From: Sphingomonas sp. FARSPH
Lineage (GTDB): Bacteria > Pseudomonadota > Alphaproteobacteria > Sphingomonadales > Sphingomonadaceae
Direction of reading: 5' to 3'
NCBI RefSeq assembly: GCF_003355005.1
Contig: NZ_CP029985.1
Span: forward strand, 868,001 to 932,000
Length of the DNA: 64,000 bases
Shown: one piece after another, positions 1 to 8,425 of the stretch
Numbering within the stretch: the stretch's first letter is position 1
How the letters are laid out: every line of letters begins with the position of its first letter
Program-made: the position numbers and the translations under genes
Notes under the pieces: model-generated
What the model was told of the DNA's origin: nothing
Databases searched by the model: none
Seen by the model: the letters and a program-made list of their open reading frames with translations, nothing else

Positions 1-215
1 TCGGCGACTTCGCTCCGCGCGTCGACCGCTTCGGGCAGGCCGTAGACCGCGGCGAGATTGAACCATTTGTGCGCCTCGATCAGATCGATCCCCGCCCCCG
101 AGGTTCCGGTCGAATAGCAGACGCCCAGGTCGAACAGCGCTTCCGGTCGGCCGCGTGCCGCGTCCCGTAACCGGCTTTCTAGGAGAAACTGCGCGCTCTT
201 GAGACTGTTGCCCAT
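1..215 (-). CDS. Sel1-like repeat protein, N-terminal part (runs off the window)
   Basis: Reading the minus strand from an ATG at 215 gives 71 open codons to the window edge. The end of the visible stretch matches a Sel1/TPR-like repeat, with residues such as A-x-F-x-L-G-V-C-Y-x-x-G followed by E-A-H-K-W-F-N-L-A-A. Sel1 repeats form alpha-solenoid scaffolds for protein-protein contacts; the partner here is unknown. No signal peptide is visible, so it is probably cytoplasmic. The C-terminus and the number of repeats cannot be seen. Confidence 0.7.
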   Translation of the reverse strand, partial: MGNSLKSAQFLLESRLRDAARGRPEALFDLGVCYSTGTSGAGIDLIEAHKWFNLAAVYGLPEAVDARSEVA

Positions 216-293
216 TGGTGACCCCTGTATGTCATGGGGCCACCATGGCGCACGATTCGCTAGGAAATGGTTAACGCGCAAAAAACCATGAAT

Positions 294-1139
294 TCAGGTG
301 CTTGGATCGATCGCGACATTGTCGATCAGCCGGGTCGCCCCCATCCGTGCCGCCGCGAGCAGCCGGCGCGGCCGATCCGCGGCGGGATTTTCGGCCAGCG
401 TCTCCGAATCGGCGAGCGCGACATAGTCGACCGTAAAACCGGCGCCGTTCAGCGTCGCGCGCGCTTCCGCCAGCACCGCCTCGACATCATCGCCGCGGCC
501 GATCGCGCGGGCCGCGATGCCCAGCGCGCGCGGCAGCGCTACCGCCTTCGCGCGCTGCTCCTCGTCGAGGTAGATGTTGCGCGATGACAGCGCGAGGCCG
601 TCGTCGTCGCGCTGCGTCGGCACGCCGACGATCTCGATTGTCATGTCGAGGTCGGCGACCATGCGGCGGATCACGGCGAGCTGCTGGAAATCCTTTTCGC
701 CGAAATAGGCGACGTCGGCCTCGGTCTGGTTGAACAATTTGGTGACGACGGTGGCGACCCCGTCGAAATGGCCGGGGCGCGCGGCGCCATCGAACCCTTC
801 TGAGACGCCCGCGACGCCGACGTTGGTCGCGAAGCCTTCCGGATACATGACCTCGACCGGCGGCAGCCACAACAGGTCGCAGCCATTGTCGGCGAGCAGC
901 CGCGAATCGGCCATTTCACGGCGGGGATAGCGGGCAAGGTCCTCGTTCGGGCCGAACTGCTTCGGATTGACGAAGATCGAGGCGATCACCTTCGTCCCCG
1001 GCCGGCGCGCCGCCTCGACCAGCGCCATATGCCCCGCATGCAGCGCGCCCATCGTCGGGACCAGCGCGATCCGGTATCCTTCGGCACGCCAGGCGGCGAC
1101 GATTTCGCGCAAGCCATTCAGATCCCGAACCGTCCGCAT
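294..1139 (-). CDS. panC: Pantothenate synthetase
   Basis: PanC condenses pantoate with beta-alanine using ATP, the last step of pantothenate (vitamin B5, CoA precursor) synthesis in the cytoplasm. The 281-residue protein has the nucleotide-binding H-x-G-H at residues 34-37 (M-G-A-L-H-A-G-H), a G-E-K-D-F-Q-Q segment near 147-153 and the KMSKS-like L-S-S-R-N near 184-188, all at the usual family positions. Its length is normal. It is divergent from mipZ across 67 bp. panB and panD are not in view. The call is secure. Confidence 0.96.
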   Translation of the reverse strand: MRTVRDLNGLREIVAAWRAEGYRIALVPTMGALHAGHMALVEAARRPGTKVIASIFVNPKQFGPNEDLARYPRREMADSRLLADNGCDLLWLPPVEVMYPEGFATNVGVAGVSEGFDGAARPGHFDGVATVVTKLFNQTEADVAYFGEKDFQQLAVIRRMVADLDMTIEIVGVPTQRDDDGLALSSRNIYLDEEQRAKAVALPRALGIAARAIGRGDDVEAVLAEARATLNGAGFTVDYVALADSETLAENPAADRPRRLLAAARMGATRLIDNVAIDPST

Positions 1140-1206
1140 TGCGCTTAACCCCCTCGAACAATGAGCGCGCGGCTTCTATGGAGGCTGGAACCATCGATCA
1201 ACAAGG

Positions 1207-2064
1207 ATGCGACCAGTGGCCGACGGCCCCCCAGTATCTGCACCCCCAGTCCCTGCCCCATCCGTTCCCGCCACCGCTGGCCCGCATGTCATCGTCTTCG
1301 CCAATGAAAAGGGCGGTACGGGCAAATCGACGACGGCGGTCCATGTCGCGATCGCGCTCGCCGCGAAGGGGGCGAGGGTCGCGTGCTTCGACCTCGACCA
1401 CCGCCAGCGCACCGTCGGCCGCTATCTCGACAATCGCGCCGCGACGATCAAGCGGACGGGCAGCGCGTTGCCGATGCCCGTCCACGACACGCACGACGGT
1501 GTGCACGAAGAGGTTTTCGAGGAAAAGTGGCACCGCCTGTCGCAGGGCGCCGACTATCTGATCGTCGACACGCCCGGCCGCGACGACCATTTCGCGCGCA
1601 CCGCAGCCGCGCTGTCGAACACGCTGGTCACGCCGATGAACGACAGTTTCGTCGATTTCGACCTGATCGGCCAGGTCGATCCGGAAACGTTCAACGTCAC
1701 CCGGCCCAGCTTCTATTCCGAACTGATCTGGGATGCGCGCAAGCAGCGCGCGCGCGCCGACGGAACGCAGATCGACTGGGTCGTGCTGCGCAACCGTCTC
1801 CAGCATATCGAGGCGCGCAACATGCGCCGCGTGTCCGATGCGCTGGGGCAGCTCGCCAAGCGCGTCGGCTTCCGCATCATCCCGGGGCTCGGCGAACGCG
1901 TCATCTATCGCGAACTGTTTCCCGCCGGCCTGACAATGATCGATTCGAAGGAATTCGGCGCGATGGGCCTGGGCCACGTCGCCGCCCGCCAGGAATTGCG
2001 CGAGATGATGGCGGCGCTGCAACTGCCCGAACCGGCGCTGCCACTGCTCGCCGACGCATCATGA
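1207..2064 (+). CDS. mipZ: MipZ-type ParA/MinD-family division-plane ATPase
   Basis: A deviant Walker A motif (E-K-G-G-T-G-K-S, residues 34-41) and the following T-T-A-V-H-V stretch identify a ParA/MinD-superfamily ATPase. The context A-N-E-K-G-G-T-G-K-S-T-T-A-V-H-V is that of Caulobacter MipZ, which forms polar gradients with ParB and inhibits FtsZ away from midcell. At 285 residues it is close to the Caulobacter protein, with an extra Pro/Ala-rich leader of about 25 residues. Its stop overlaps the start of the next gene (ATGA). The MipZ assignment is from motif and length; the role in this organism is inferred. Confidence 0.88.
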   Translation: MRPVADGPPVSAPPVPAPSVPATAGPHVIVFANEKGGTGKSTTAVHVAIALAAKGARVACFDLDHRQRTVGRYLDNRAATIKRTGSALPMPVHDTHDGVHEEVFEEKWHRLSQGADYLIVDTPGRDDHFARTAAALSNTLVTPMNDSFVDFDLIGQVDPETFNVTRPSFYSELIWDARKQRARADGTQIDWVVLRNRLQHIEARNMRRVSDALGQLAKRVGFRIIPGLGERVIYRELFPAGLTMIDSKEFGAMGLGHVAARQELREMMAALQLPEPALPLLADAS

Positions 2065-2312
2065 AGTGGCTGATCGCGCTGGCGGCGATCTGGCTCGCCT
2101 GGCGCTACCTGCGCCCCGCCCCCAAGCGCAAGGCGACGCCTGAGGCGGCCGCACGGCGCCTGCTCGGTGTCGCGAAGGATGCGGATGCGGCGACGATCCG
2201 CGCGGCGCACCGCCGGTTGCTGGCGGAGGTGCATCCCGACCGCGGCGGATCGGCGGAGGACGCCCGCCGCGCCAACGCCGCGCGCGACCTGCTGCTGACG
2301 CGATTGGGGTAA
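2061..2312 (+). CDS. Small membrane-anchored J-domain (DnaJ-like) protein
   Basis: The 83-residue product begins with a hydrophobic segment (about residues 3-17) and then a compact J domain that ends with the diagnostic H-P-D tripeptide at 58-60. J domains stimulate Hsp70/DnaK ATPase; the N-terminal anchor would place it at the inner membrane. The ATG at 2061 overlaps the mipZ stop codon, so translation is probably coupled. It lacks the zinc-finger and C-terminal domains of true DnaJ. A co-chaperone role is inferred from the HPD motif. Confidence 0.85.
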   Translation: MKWLIALAAIWLAWRYLRPAPKRKATPEAAARRLLGVAKDADAATIRAAHRRLLAEVHPDRGGSAEDARRANAARDLLLTRLG

Positions 2313-2434
2313 GGGGACGCCCCCCGGCCCGCCCTGCCAACCCCGGCGGAGGCCGGGCTGTTCGGTGAAGGTGGTAGGGGCCACGCGGCGCGTAGGGCTG
2401 GTCACGCGGACGCCGTTATGCTCCACCGGTGCCG

Positions 2435-3802
2435 ATGACCCACCATTTCGACCCCGCGATCCTGCGCGAATATGACGTACGCGGCACCGTCGGGCGCAAC
2501 CTCGATACCGCCGACGCTTACGCGGTCGGGCGCGGTTTTGCGACGCGGGTGCGCCGCGCGCGCGGCGCGCGCATCGTCGTCGGGCGCGACGGGCGGCTGT
2601 CGTCGCCCGATCTCGAGGCGGCGCTGGTCGATGGGCTGACCGCGGGGGGCGTCGATGTCGTGCGGATCGGCGTGGGGCCGACGCCGATGCTCTATTTCGC
2701 CGAAGCCACGCTGGGCGTCGATGGCGGCGTGCAGGTGACGGGCAGCCACAATCCGCCCGGCGACAACGGCTTCAAGCTGATGCTCCGCCACCGGTCCTTC
2801 TGGGGTGACGACGTTACCGACCTCGCCCGCCTCGCCGCCGCGGGCGACTGGATCACGGGGAACGGCACCGTCGGCGAGGCGGACGTGATGGATGCCTATG
2901 TCGCGCGGTTGCGCGCCGGCCATACTGCCGGCGCCTATCGCATCGGCTGGGATTGCGGCAACGGCGCCGCCGGGCCGGTGGTCGCGCGGCTGGTCCGCGA
3001 CCTGCCGGGCGAGCATCACCTGCTCTACACCGAGGTCGACGGCCGTTTCCCCCATCATCATCCCGACCCGACCGAGGAGGCGAACCTCGCCGACCTCAAG
3101 GCGCTGGTCCGCGCGCGCGGCCTCGACTTCGGCGTCGCGTTCGACGGCGACGGCGACCGGATCGGCGCGGTCGACGGCGAGGGCCGCGTGCTGTGGGGCG
3201 ACCAGCTGCTCTGCCTGCTGATGGAGCCGGTGCTCGCCGCCTGCCCCGGCGCGGCGGTGGTCGCCGACGTCAAATCGTCGCGCCACGTCTTCGACCGGAT
3301 CGTCGAACTCGGCGGGCGGCCGGTGATGGGCGCGACCGGGCACAGCCCGATGAAGGAGGCGATGATCGCGCATGACGCGCCGATCGCGGGCGAATTGTCG
3401 GGGCACATCTTCTTCCGCCACGACTGGTACGGGTTCGACGATGCGATCCTCGCCGTCGTCCGCCTGATCGATGCGGTCGACCGTTCGGGCCGCTCGCTGA
3501 CGCAGCTGCGCGACGCGATGCCCGCCCTGGTCAACACGCCCGACGTGCGCGTGCCCGTGCCCGCGGCGGACAAGTGGCGCATCGTCGCGGCGGTGCGCGA
3601 CCGGCTGGCGGCGGCGGGTGCCGATGTCAGCGCGATCGACGGCGTGCGCGTGACGACGCCCGACGGCTGGTGGCTGCTGCGCGCGTCGAACACGCAGGAT
3701 ATGCTGACGCTGCGCGCCGAAGGCAGCGACGATGCGGCTCTCGCGCGCCTGCTGCGCGAGGTCGACGCGCACCTCGCCGCCTGCGGCGTGGTGCGCGATT
3801 GA
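2435..3802 (+). CDS. Phosphomannomutase/phosphoglucomutase
   Basis: An alpha-D-phosphohexomutase that interconverts hexose 6- and 1-phosphates, supplying sugar nucleotides for LPS and exopolysaccharide. All four family loops are present: catalytic T-G-S-H-N-P with the phospho-serine at residue 104, the Mg-binding D-G-D-G-D-R, the sugar loop G-E-L-S-G-H and a phosphate-binding R-A-S-N-T near the C-terminus. I chose the ATG at 2435 because family members begin close to this point; an in-frame GTG at 2429 would add two residues. The usual names are pmm/pgm, algC or manB, and substrate preference cannot be read from the sequence. Confidence 0.92.
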   Translation: MTHHFDPAILREYDVRGTVGRNLDTADAYAVGRGFATRVRRARGARIVVGRDGRLSSPDLEAALVDGLTAGGVDVVRIGVGPTPMLYFAEATLGVDGGVQVTGSHNPPGDNGFKLMLRHRSFWGDDVTDLARLAAAGDWITGNGTVGEADVMDAYVARLRAGHTAGAYRIGWDCGNGAAGPVVARLVRDLPGEHHLLYTEVDGRFPHHHPDPTEEANLADLKALVRARGLDFGVAFDGDGDRIGAVDGEGRVLWGDQLLCLLMEPVLAACPGAAVVADVKSSRHVFDRIVELGGRPVMGATGHSPMKEAMIAHDAPIAGELSGHIFFRHDWYGFDDAILAVVRLIDAVDRSGRSLTQLRDAMPALVNTPDVRVPVPAADKWRIVAAVRDRLAAAGADVSAIDGVRVTTPDGWWLLRASNTQDMLTLRAEGSDDAALARLLREVDAHLAACGVVRD

Positions 3803-3833
3803 CAGCCGCCGCGCCGCGCATAGGGTCGGGCGC

Positions 3834-4298
3834 ATGGTGGGAAGCTACATTGCCGAGCGTCCGGTCGACGCCTTTCGCTCCAGCACGGGGCGCTGGCTGT
3901 TCGGCAGCTTCCTCGGCTGGATGACGATCCTCGCCTGTGCGATCGGCGTCGGCCTCGTCATCATCGCGGTGCGCTGGCTGCAGAACATGGCCGCATCCTA
4001 CGAGATCACCGACCAGAGGCTGATCGTGCGGCGCGGGTTGCTGATGAAATCGATCGATGAGATCGAGCTGTACCGGATCAAGGACATCCGCGTCGAGTAT
4101 TCGCTGATCAACCAGCTGACCGACATCGGTACGATCACCATCACCTCCACCGACCGGACGACGGGCCACGCGCAGTTCGTGCTGCGCGACGTCCCCGCCG
4201 CGCGCGAACGGCGCGAGGGCCTGAGAAAGCTGGTCGACCGCGCCCGCCAGCGCCGCGGCGTGCGCGAACTCGACGTCGACAGCGAGGACTGGCGCTGA
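3834..4298 (+). CDS. Bacterial PH-domain (bPH2/YdbS-type) membrane protein
   Basis: A 154-residue protein with one hydrophobic stretch near residues 25-45 followed by a short beta-rich domain. It contains Y-E-I-T-D-Q-R-L-I-V-R-R-G, the hallmark of bacterial PH domains, and E-L-Y-R-I-K-D-I-R. A much longer reading frame exists upstream, but it overlaps the phosphomutase gene, and the ATG at 3834 gives the family-typical N-terminus. It lies 31 bp after the mutase gene and could be co-transcribed. The function of the family is not established. Confidence 0.82.
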   Translation: MVGSYIAERPVDAFRSSTGRWLFGSFLGWMTILACAIGVGLVIIAVRWLQNMAASYEITDQRLIVRRGLLMKSIDEIELYRIKDIRVEYSLINQLTDIGTITITSTDRTTGHAQFVLRDVPAARERREGLRKLVDRARQRRGVRELDVDSEDWR

Positions 4299-4337
4299 CG
4301 GAGGGGGTTCTCCACGCCGCGCGACGCTCGTTGGAAG

Positions 4338-4384
4338 CCCCCCTCCACCAGCTTCGCTGATTCCCCTCCCCGCGTGCGGGGAGG
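4338..4384. repeat. Dispersed hairpin repeat (CTCCACC / CTCCCCGC type)
   Basis: The segment contains a small hairpin (CTCCCCGC, four bases, GCGGGGAG) preceded by CCCCTCCACCAGCTTCGCTG. A relative with the same CTCCACC / GGTGGAG and CTCCCCGC parts occurs at 36443-36550, so this is one member of a dispersed intergenic family rather than a gene-specific terminator. Confidence 0.6.
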
Positions 4385-4427
4385 ATAAGACTGGCGCTTC
4401 TCGGCCCGGCAACCCATGTTGGGCGCA

Positions 4428-5186
4428 ATGCGTGCTCCCCGCCAGATCATCCGCGTCATCGATCTCGAAACCACCGGCAGCGCGCCGCCCGCGCATGGCG
4501 TGTGCGAGATCGGGTGGCAGGATGTCGCGCTCCAGCCGTCGGGCCGCTGGGAACTGGAGGGCGAGGGCGGGTCGATCCTCGTCAATCCCGGCCGCGCGAT
4601 CCCGCCGATCACGCAGGCGATCCACCATATCCTCGACGAGGATGTCGCCGACGCGCCATGGTGGCACGACGTCGCGCGCCGCGTGCTAGATCCCTATCCG
4701 CGCCGCGTCGCGCTGGCGGCGCATCGCGCGGATTTCGAACAGCAATTCTGCACCCCCAATCTGACGCACGGCGCCGACTGGATCTGCACCTGGAAATGCG
4801 CGCTGCGCCTGTGGCCCGATTCGCCCAGCTTTTCCAACCAGGTGCTACGTTACTGGCGCCGGCCCGAGGGGCTGGACCAGAGCCGCGGCCTGCCCGTGCA
4901 CCGCGCCTTTCCCGACGCCTATGTCACCGCGCATCACCTGCGCGACCAGCTCAACGAGGCGAGCCTCGCGCAATTGCTCGAATGGTCGCGCGACCCCGGC
5001 CTGCTGCCGCGCGTCCGCTATGGCCCGCATCGCGGCAAGGAATGGCGCGAGCTGGACCACGAAAGCCTGATGGGCTTCCTGACCGATCGCGACCCCGACA
5101 TCCGCTTCACCGCCAATGCCGAGATGGACCGGCGCAGCGGCGGCGGCCGCGTCGGCCGCGCCAGCGCGCAGGATCTGTTGCTGTAA
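4428..5186 (+). CDS. ExoX-like DEDDh 3'-5' exonuclease
   Basis: The product resembles exodeoxyribonuclease X. It has V-I-D-L-E-T-T-G (D12, E14), A-H-R-A-D-F (D102), W-I-C-T-W-K-C-A-L-R-L-W-P, and G-L-P-V-H-R-A-F-P-D-A (H158, D163), which complete a DEDDh metal-binding set. ExoX removes nucleotides from DNA 3' ends in mismatch repair and recombination. The C-terminus keeps the F-G-x-x-R-G-K-like segment (Y-G-P-H-R-G-K) seen in ExoX. An in-frame ATG at 4416 would add four residues. No operon partner is evident. Confidence 0.82.
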   Translation: MRAPRQIIRVIDLETTGSAPPAHGVCEIGWQDVALQPSGRWELEGEGGSILVNPGRAIPPITQAIHHILDEDVADAPWWHDVARRVLDPYPRRVALAAHRADFEQQFCTPNLTHGADWICTWKCALRLWPDSPSFSNQVLRYWRRPEGLDQSRGLPVHRAFPDAYVTAHHLRDQLNEASLAQLLEWSRDPGLLPRVRYGPHRGKEWRELDHESLMGFLTDRDPDIRFTANAEMDRRSGGGRVGRASAQDLLL

Positions 5187-5274
5187 CGCGCCGCCTCCCC
5201 CTTCCCGCTTGCGGGACGGCAGGCGAGAGCCGGGACGGCTAGGCAAGCCAACAGCCCTGCCCTAAGCGTAACGC

Positions 5275-6786
5275 GTGCTGGCAACCATCCGTAATCGCTT
5301 CGCCGTGTCGCAGGGTCGCTTCGGCCGCGTCATCCTGTCGTTCATGGCAGTCGGCTTCCTCGCGCTGATCGCTGCCGGCATCGCCGCCGCCTGGGCCACC
5401 GCCCGCAATCAGGACCACGCCCGTGCGGTCGTCCACACCTATGAAGTCGAGCTGTCGATCGCCACGGCGCGGCGGCTGATCGAACAGGCGGAGGCATCGC
5501 GGCGCGGCTATCTGCTCACCGCCAACCGTGAGTATCGCACCGCTTATTATCGCTGGGCGGACGAGATGCCCGGCGCGGTCGCCCGGCTCGCGACGCTGAC
5601 GCAGGACAATCCGAACCAGCGCGCCAATCTGGCCAGGTTGCGCCAGATGCTTGCCGTCCTGTTCGCCGCACGGACGCAATCGATCGCGATGGTCGATAGC
5701 GGCCGGATGACCGAGGCGATGATCCTGTTCTATCAGGAGGCGAGCGTCCGGCGGATGACGGCGATCCGCGACACCTTCGATCATATGGCGGCGGAGGAGC
5801 GCCGGCTGCTCGCGATGCGCGACGCGGCGCAGCAGGCGAGCCTCAACGCCTTCTACGTCATCCTGGCGCTCGCCGGCGTGCTGCTGGTGCTGGTGATGAT
5901 CGCCGCCTTGCTCGTCGTCCTGCGCTACACGCGCGACCTCGCGACCTCGCGCGACGACCTTGCCCGCTTCAACGAGCGGCTCGAGGAGACGGTGCACGAG
6001 CGGACCGCCGATCTCAGCCGCGCGAACGAGGAGATCCAGCGCTTCGCCTATATCGTCAGCCACGACCTGCGCTCGCCGCTGGTCAACGTGATGGGCTTCA
6101 CCGCGGAACTGTCCGCGGCGACGACGCCCCTCGCCGACCTAGTCGAGCGCGCGGAGGCGGAATGCCCCGGCATCGTCACCGAGGAGGCGCGGCTTGCGGC
6201 GCGCGAGGATCTGCCCGAGGCGATCGGCTTCATCCGCACCTCGACGCAGAAGATGGACCGGCTGATCAACGCGATCCTCAAGCTGTCGCGCGAGGGGCGG
6301 CGCGTGATCGCGCCCGAACCGATCGATCCGGCCGCGGTAGCGGAGACGGTAGAGGGATCGATCCGCCACATCCTCGACGACCGCGGCGTGACGCTGACGA
6401 TCCGCCGGCCGATGCCCGGCCTCGTCACCGATCGCGTCGGGCTGGAACAGATCCTGTCGAACCTGATCGAGAATGCGTCGAAATACCTGCAGCCAGGCCG
6501 TCCCGGCACGATCACCGTCTCGGGCGAGGAAACGCGCGGGCGCGTCATCCTGTCGGTCGCCGACAACGGGCGCGGCATCGACCCGCGCGACCACCAGCGC
6601 ATCTTCGACCTGTTCCGCCGCTCCGGGCAGCAGGACCAGCCCGGCGAGGGGATCGGGCTGGCGCATGTCCGTGCGCTCGCCTATCGCCTCGGCGGGACGA
6701 TCGAGGTGGACAGCATCCTCGGCGAGGGATCGACCTTCCGCCTCAACCTTCCCAAGACCTTCGAAACGCAGGATATCAGCCGATGA
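5275..6786 (+). CDS. Sensor histidine kinase with CHASE3-like periplasmic domain
   Basis: Transmembrane segments near residues 19-41 and 193-217 flank a periplasmic helical domain of CHASE3 type. A coiled linker leads to a HisKA domain with phospho-accepting H263 (F-A-Y-I-V-S-H-D-L-R) and a HATPase_c domain (N-L-I-E-N-A-S-K-Y, D-N-G-R-G-I-D, G-E-G-I-G-L). This layout resembles bacteriophytochrome-type kinases in its catalytic half. The start is GTG at 5275, followed directly by the hydrophobic N-terminus. The stop overlaps the start of the receiver gene (ATGA), so the two are almost certainly a cognate pair. The signal is unknown. Confidence 0.92.
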   Translation: MLATIRNRFAVSQGRFGRVILSFMAVGFLALIAAGIAAAWATARNQDHARAVVHTYEVELSIATARRLIEQAEASRRGYLLTANREYRTAYYRWADEMPGAVARLATLTQDNPNQRANLARLRQMLAVLFAARTQSIAMVDSGRMTEAMILFYQEASVRRMTAIRDTFDHMAAEERRLLAMRDAAQQASLNAFYVILALAGVLLVLVMIAALLVVLRYTRDLATSRDDLARFNERLEETVHERTADLSRANEEIQRFAYIVSHDLRSPLVNVMGFTAELSAATTPLADLVERAEAECPGIVTEEARLAAREDLPEAIGFIRTSTQKMDRLINAILKLSREGRRVIAPEPIDPAAVAETVEGSIRHILDDRGVTLTIRRPMPGLVTDRVGLEQILSNLIENASKYLQPGRPGTITVSGEETRGRVILSVADNGRGIDPRDHQRIFDLFRRSGQQDQPGEGIGLAHVRALAYRLGGTIEVDSILGEGSTFRLNLPKTFETQDISR

Positions 6787-7229
6787 ACGCTCACCAATCC
6801 GTCGGTATCGTGATGATCGAGGACGATGAAGGCCATGCCCGCCTGATCGAAAAGAACATTCGCCGCGCCGGCATCCTCAACGACATCAAGCATTTCACCG
6901 ACGGGACGCAGGCGCTGCATTTCCTGTTCGAGGCGCCCGATGGCCCGGCGAAGAACGGCCCCGCGCTCGTCCTGCTCGACCTCAATCTGCCCGACATGAG
7001 CGGCACCGACATCCTCGCCCGGATCAAGGACGAGGGCAGTCCGCTGAAGCGCACGCCCGTCGTCGTGCTGACCACCACCGACGACAAGATCGAGATCCAG
7101 CGCTGCTATGACCTCGGCTGCAACGTCTACATCACCAAGCCGGTCAATTACGAAAGTTTCGCGCAGGCGATCCGCCAGCTCGGGCTGTTCCTGTCGGTGA
7201 TCCAGGTCCCCGAAATCGAGGAACATTGA
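6783..7229 (+). CDS. Single-domain response regulator (Rcp1-type)
   Basis: A 148-residue stand-alone receiver. The acidic pocket is E13-D14-D15, the phospho-acceptor is D66 (L-L-D-L-N-L-P) and the conserved lysine lies in Y-I-T-K-P-V-N. The extended segment after the first helix and the F-A-Q-A-I-R-Q-L-G-L-F end match the Rcp1 group that serves phytochrome-like kinases. There is no output domain, so it probably works by phosphotransfer or protein contact. It overlaps the kinase gene by 4 bp, and the next gene starts about 2 bp after its stop. Confidence 0.92.
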   Translation: MNAHQSVGIVMIEDDEGHARLIEKNIRRAGILNDIKHFTDGTQALHFLFEAPDGPAKNGPALVLLDLNLPDMSGTDILARIKDEGSPLKRTPVVVLTTTDDKIEIQRCYDLGCNVYITKPVNYESFAQAIRQLGLFLSVIQVPEIEEH

Positions 7230-7230
7230 G

Positions 7231-8265
7231 CTGACCCGCCCCCCCAGCGTCCTGTACATCGACGACGACGCCGGCATCCGGCGGCTGGCGGCGCGTGCGC
7301 TGGACCGGCGGGGCTATCGCGTGACGCTGGCCGACGGCGGCGAGGAGGGGTTGGCGCTGGCGGGCGCACAGGCGTTCGACCTCGTCGCGGTCGACCATTA
7401 CATGCCGGGGATGGACGGGCTGGAGACGCTCGCCGCGCTCGCCGCGCTGCCCACGCCGCCGCCCGTCGTCTACGTCACCGGCTCCGACGAGGGGCGCGTC
7501 GCGATTGCCGCGCTGAAGGCCGGCGCGGCGGATTATGTCGTGAAGACGGTCGGCGATGATTTCTTCGACCTGCTCGCCGCCAGTTTCGCGCAGGTGCTCG
7601 ACCGCGCGCAGCTCGCGCGGGAAAAGGCGCGCGCCGAAGAAGCGTTGCGCGCGAGCAACGCGCGACTCGAGGCGCTGCTCGGCGAGGTCAATCACCGCGT
7701 CGCCAATTCGCTGCAGCTCGTCACCGCGATGGTCCGCTTGCAGGCGAGCGGCATCACCGACCCGGCGGCGCGCGCCGCGCTCGACGATACGCAGCGGCGG
7801 ATCGGCGCGATCGCGCAGGTCCACCGCCGCCTCTACACCGCCAACGACGTCGAGAGCGTCGACATGCGCGACTATCTCGGCGCGCTGATCGAGGAACTGG
7901 CGGAAACGCTGTCGAGCGACACGATGCCGCATACGTTGCGCCTGGTCGCCGATCCGATCCGCCTGCCCACCGATCGCGCGGTGTCGCTGGGCGTGATCGT
8001 CACCGAACTCGTGACCAACGCGTGCAAATACGCCTATCCGGGCAGCGGCGGCGAAGTGCGCGTCGCGCTGACGCAGGTCGATGAAGCGGTCTACCTGCTC
8101 GCGGTCGAGGACGACGGCTGCGGCATGCCGGCCGAGGTCGTGCCGCGCGGCACCGGCCTTGGCACCCGCATCATCCGCTCGATGGCGCAAAGCCTGCACG
8201 CTGCGGTGGAATACGAACCCCGCGACTGCGGCGTGCGCGCAGTCCTGCGCGGGGCGATGGGGTAA
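7231..8265 (+). CDS. Receiver-HisKA_2 hybrid histidine kinase, apparent CTG start
   Basis: An N-terminal receiver (acidic D11-D12-D13, phospho-acceptor D55, K105) is fused to a HisKA_2/HWE-like kinase core with H155 in G-E-V-N-H-R-V-A-N-S, then an HATPase domain (V-T-E-L-V-T-N-A, D-D-G-C-G-M-P, G-T-G-L-G). An in-frame stop lies at 7198 and the first ATG/GTG/TTG is GTG 7321, which would delete the first 30 residues including the acidic pocket. A CTG at 7231, two bases behind the previous stop and preceded by GAGG at 7218-7221, restores the whole domain. ATT at 7225 is the other option. The third gene of the operon, it may take phosphate from the upstream kinase. Confidence 0.85.
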   Translation: MTRPPSVLYIDDDAGIRRLAARALDRRGYRVTLADGGEEGLALAGAQAFDLVAVDHYMPGMDGLETLAALAALPTPPPVVYVTGSDEGRVAIAALKAGAADYVVKTVGDDFFDLLAASFAQVLDRAQLAREKARAEEALRASNARLEALLGEVNHRVANSLQLVTAMVRLQASGITDPAARAALDDTQRRIGAIAQVHRRLYTANDVESVDMRDYLGALIEELAETLSSDTMPHTLRLVADPIRLPTDRAVSLGVIVTELVTNACKYAYPGSGGEVRVALTQVDEAVYLLAVEDDGCGMPAEVVPRGTGLGTRIIRSMAQSLHAAVEYEPRDCGVRAVLRGAMG

Positions 8266-8310
8266 AGGGACGGGGCGCGAGGGATATGCGCCCCATCATC
8301 GCCCCCCATC

Positions 8311-8396
8311 GTCACCCCGGCCGAAGAGCCGGGGTCCCACCTCTTATTGCCGTCCACAGGGGAAATAGCGGGACCCCGGGTCAAGCCGGGGGTGAC
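8311..8396. repeat. Inverted repeat, GTCACCCCGG family
   Basis: Left arm 8311-8340 (GTCACCCCGG...CCGGGGTCCCAC) and right arm 8370-8396 (GGGACCCCGGG...CGGGGGTGAC) are imperfect complements around a 30-base loop. It sits between two convergent genes. A half copy occurs at 21853-21880. As a transcribed stem it could act as a bidirectional terminator. Confidence 0.7.
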
Positions 8397-8425
8397 GAGC
8401 CAGGGTCGCCTATCTTTCCACCGCG

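Noticed and set aside
267..587. A 106-codon plus-strand frame inside panC
   Set aside because: Antisense to a clear panC with no similarity to any family and no ribosome site.
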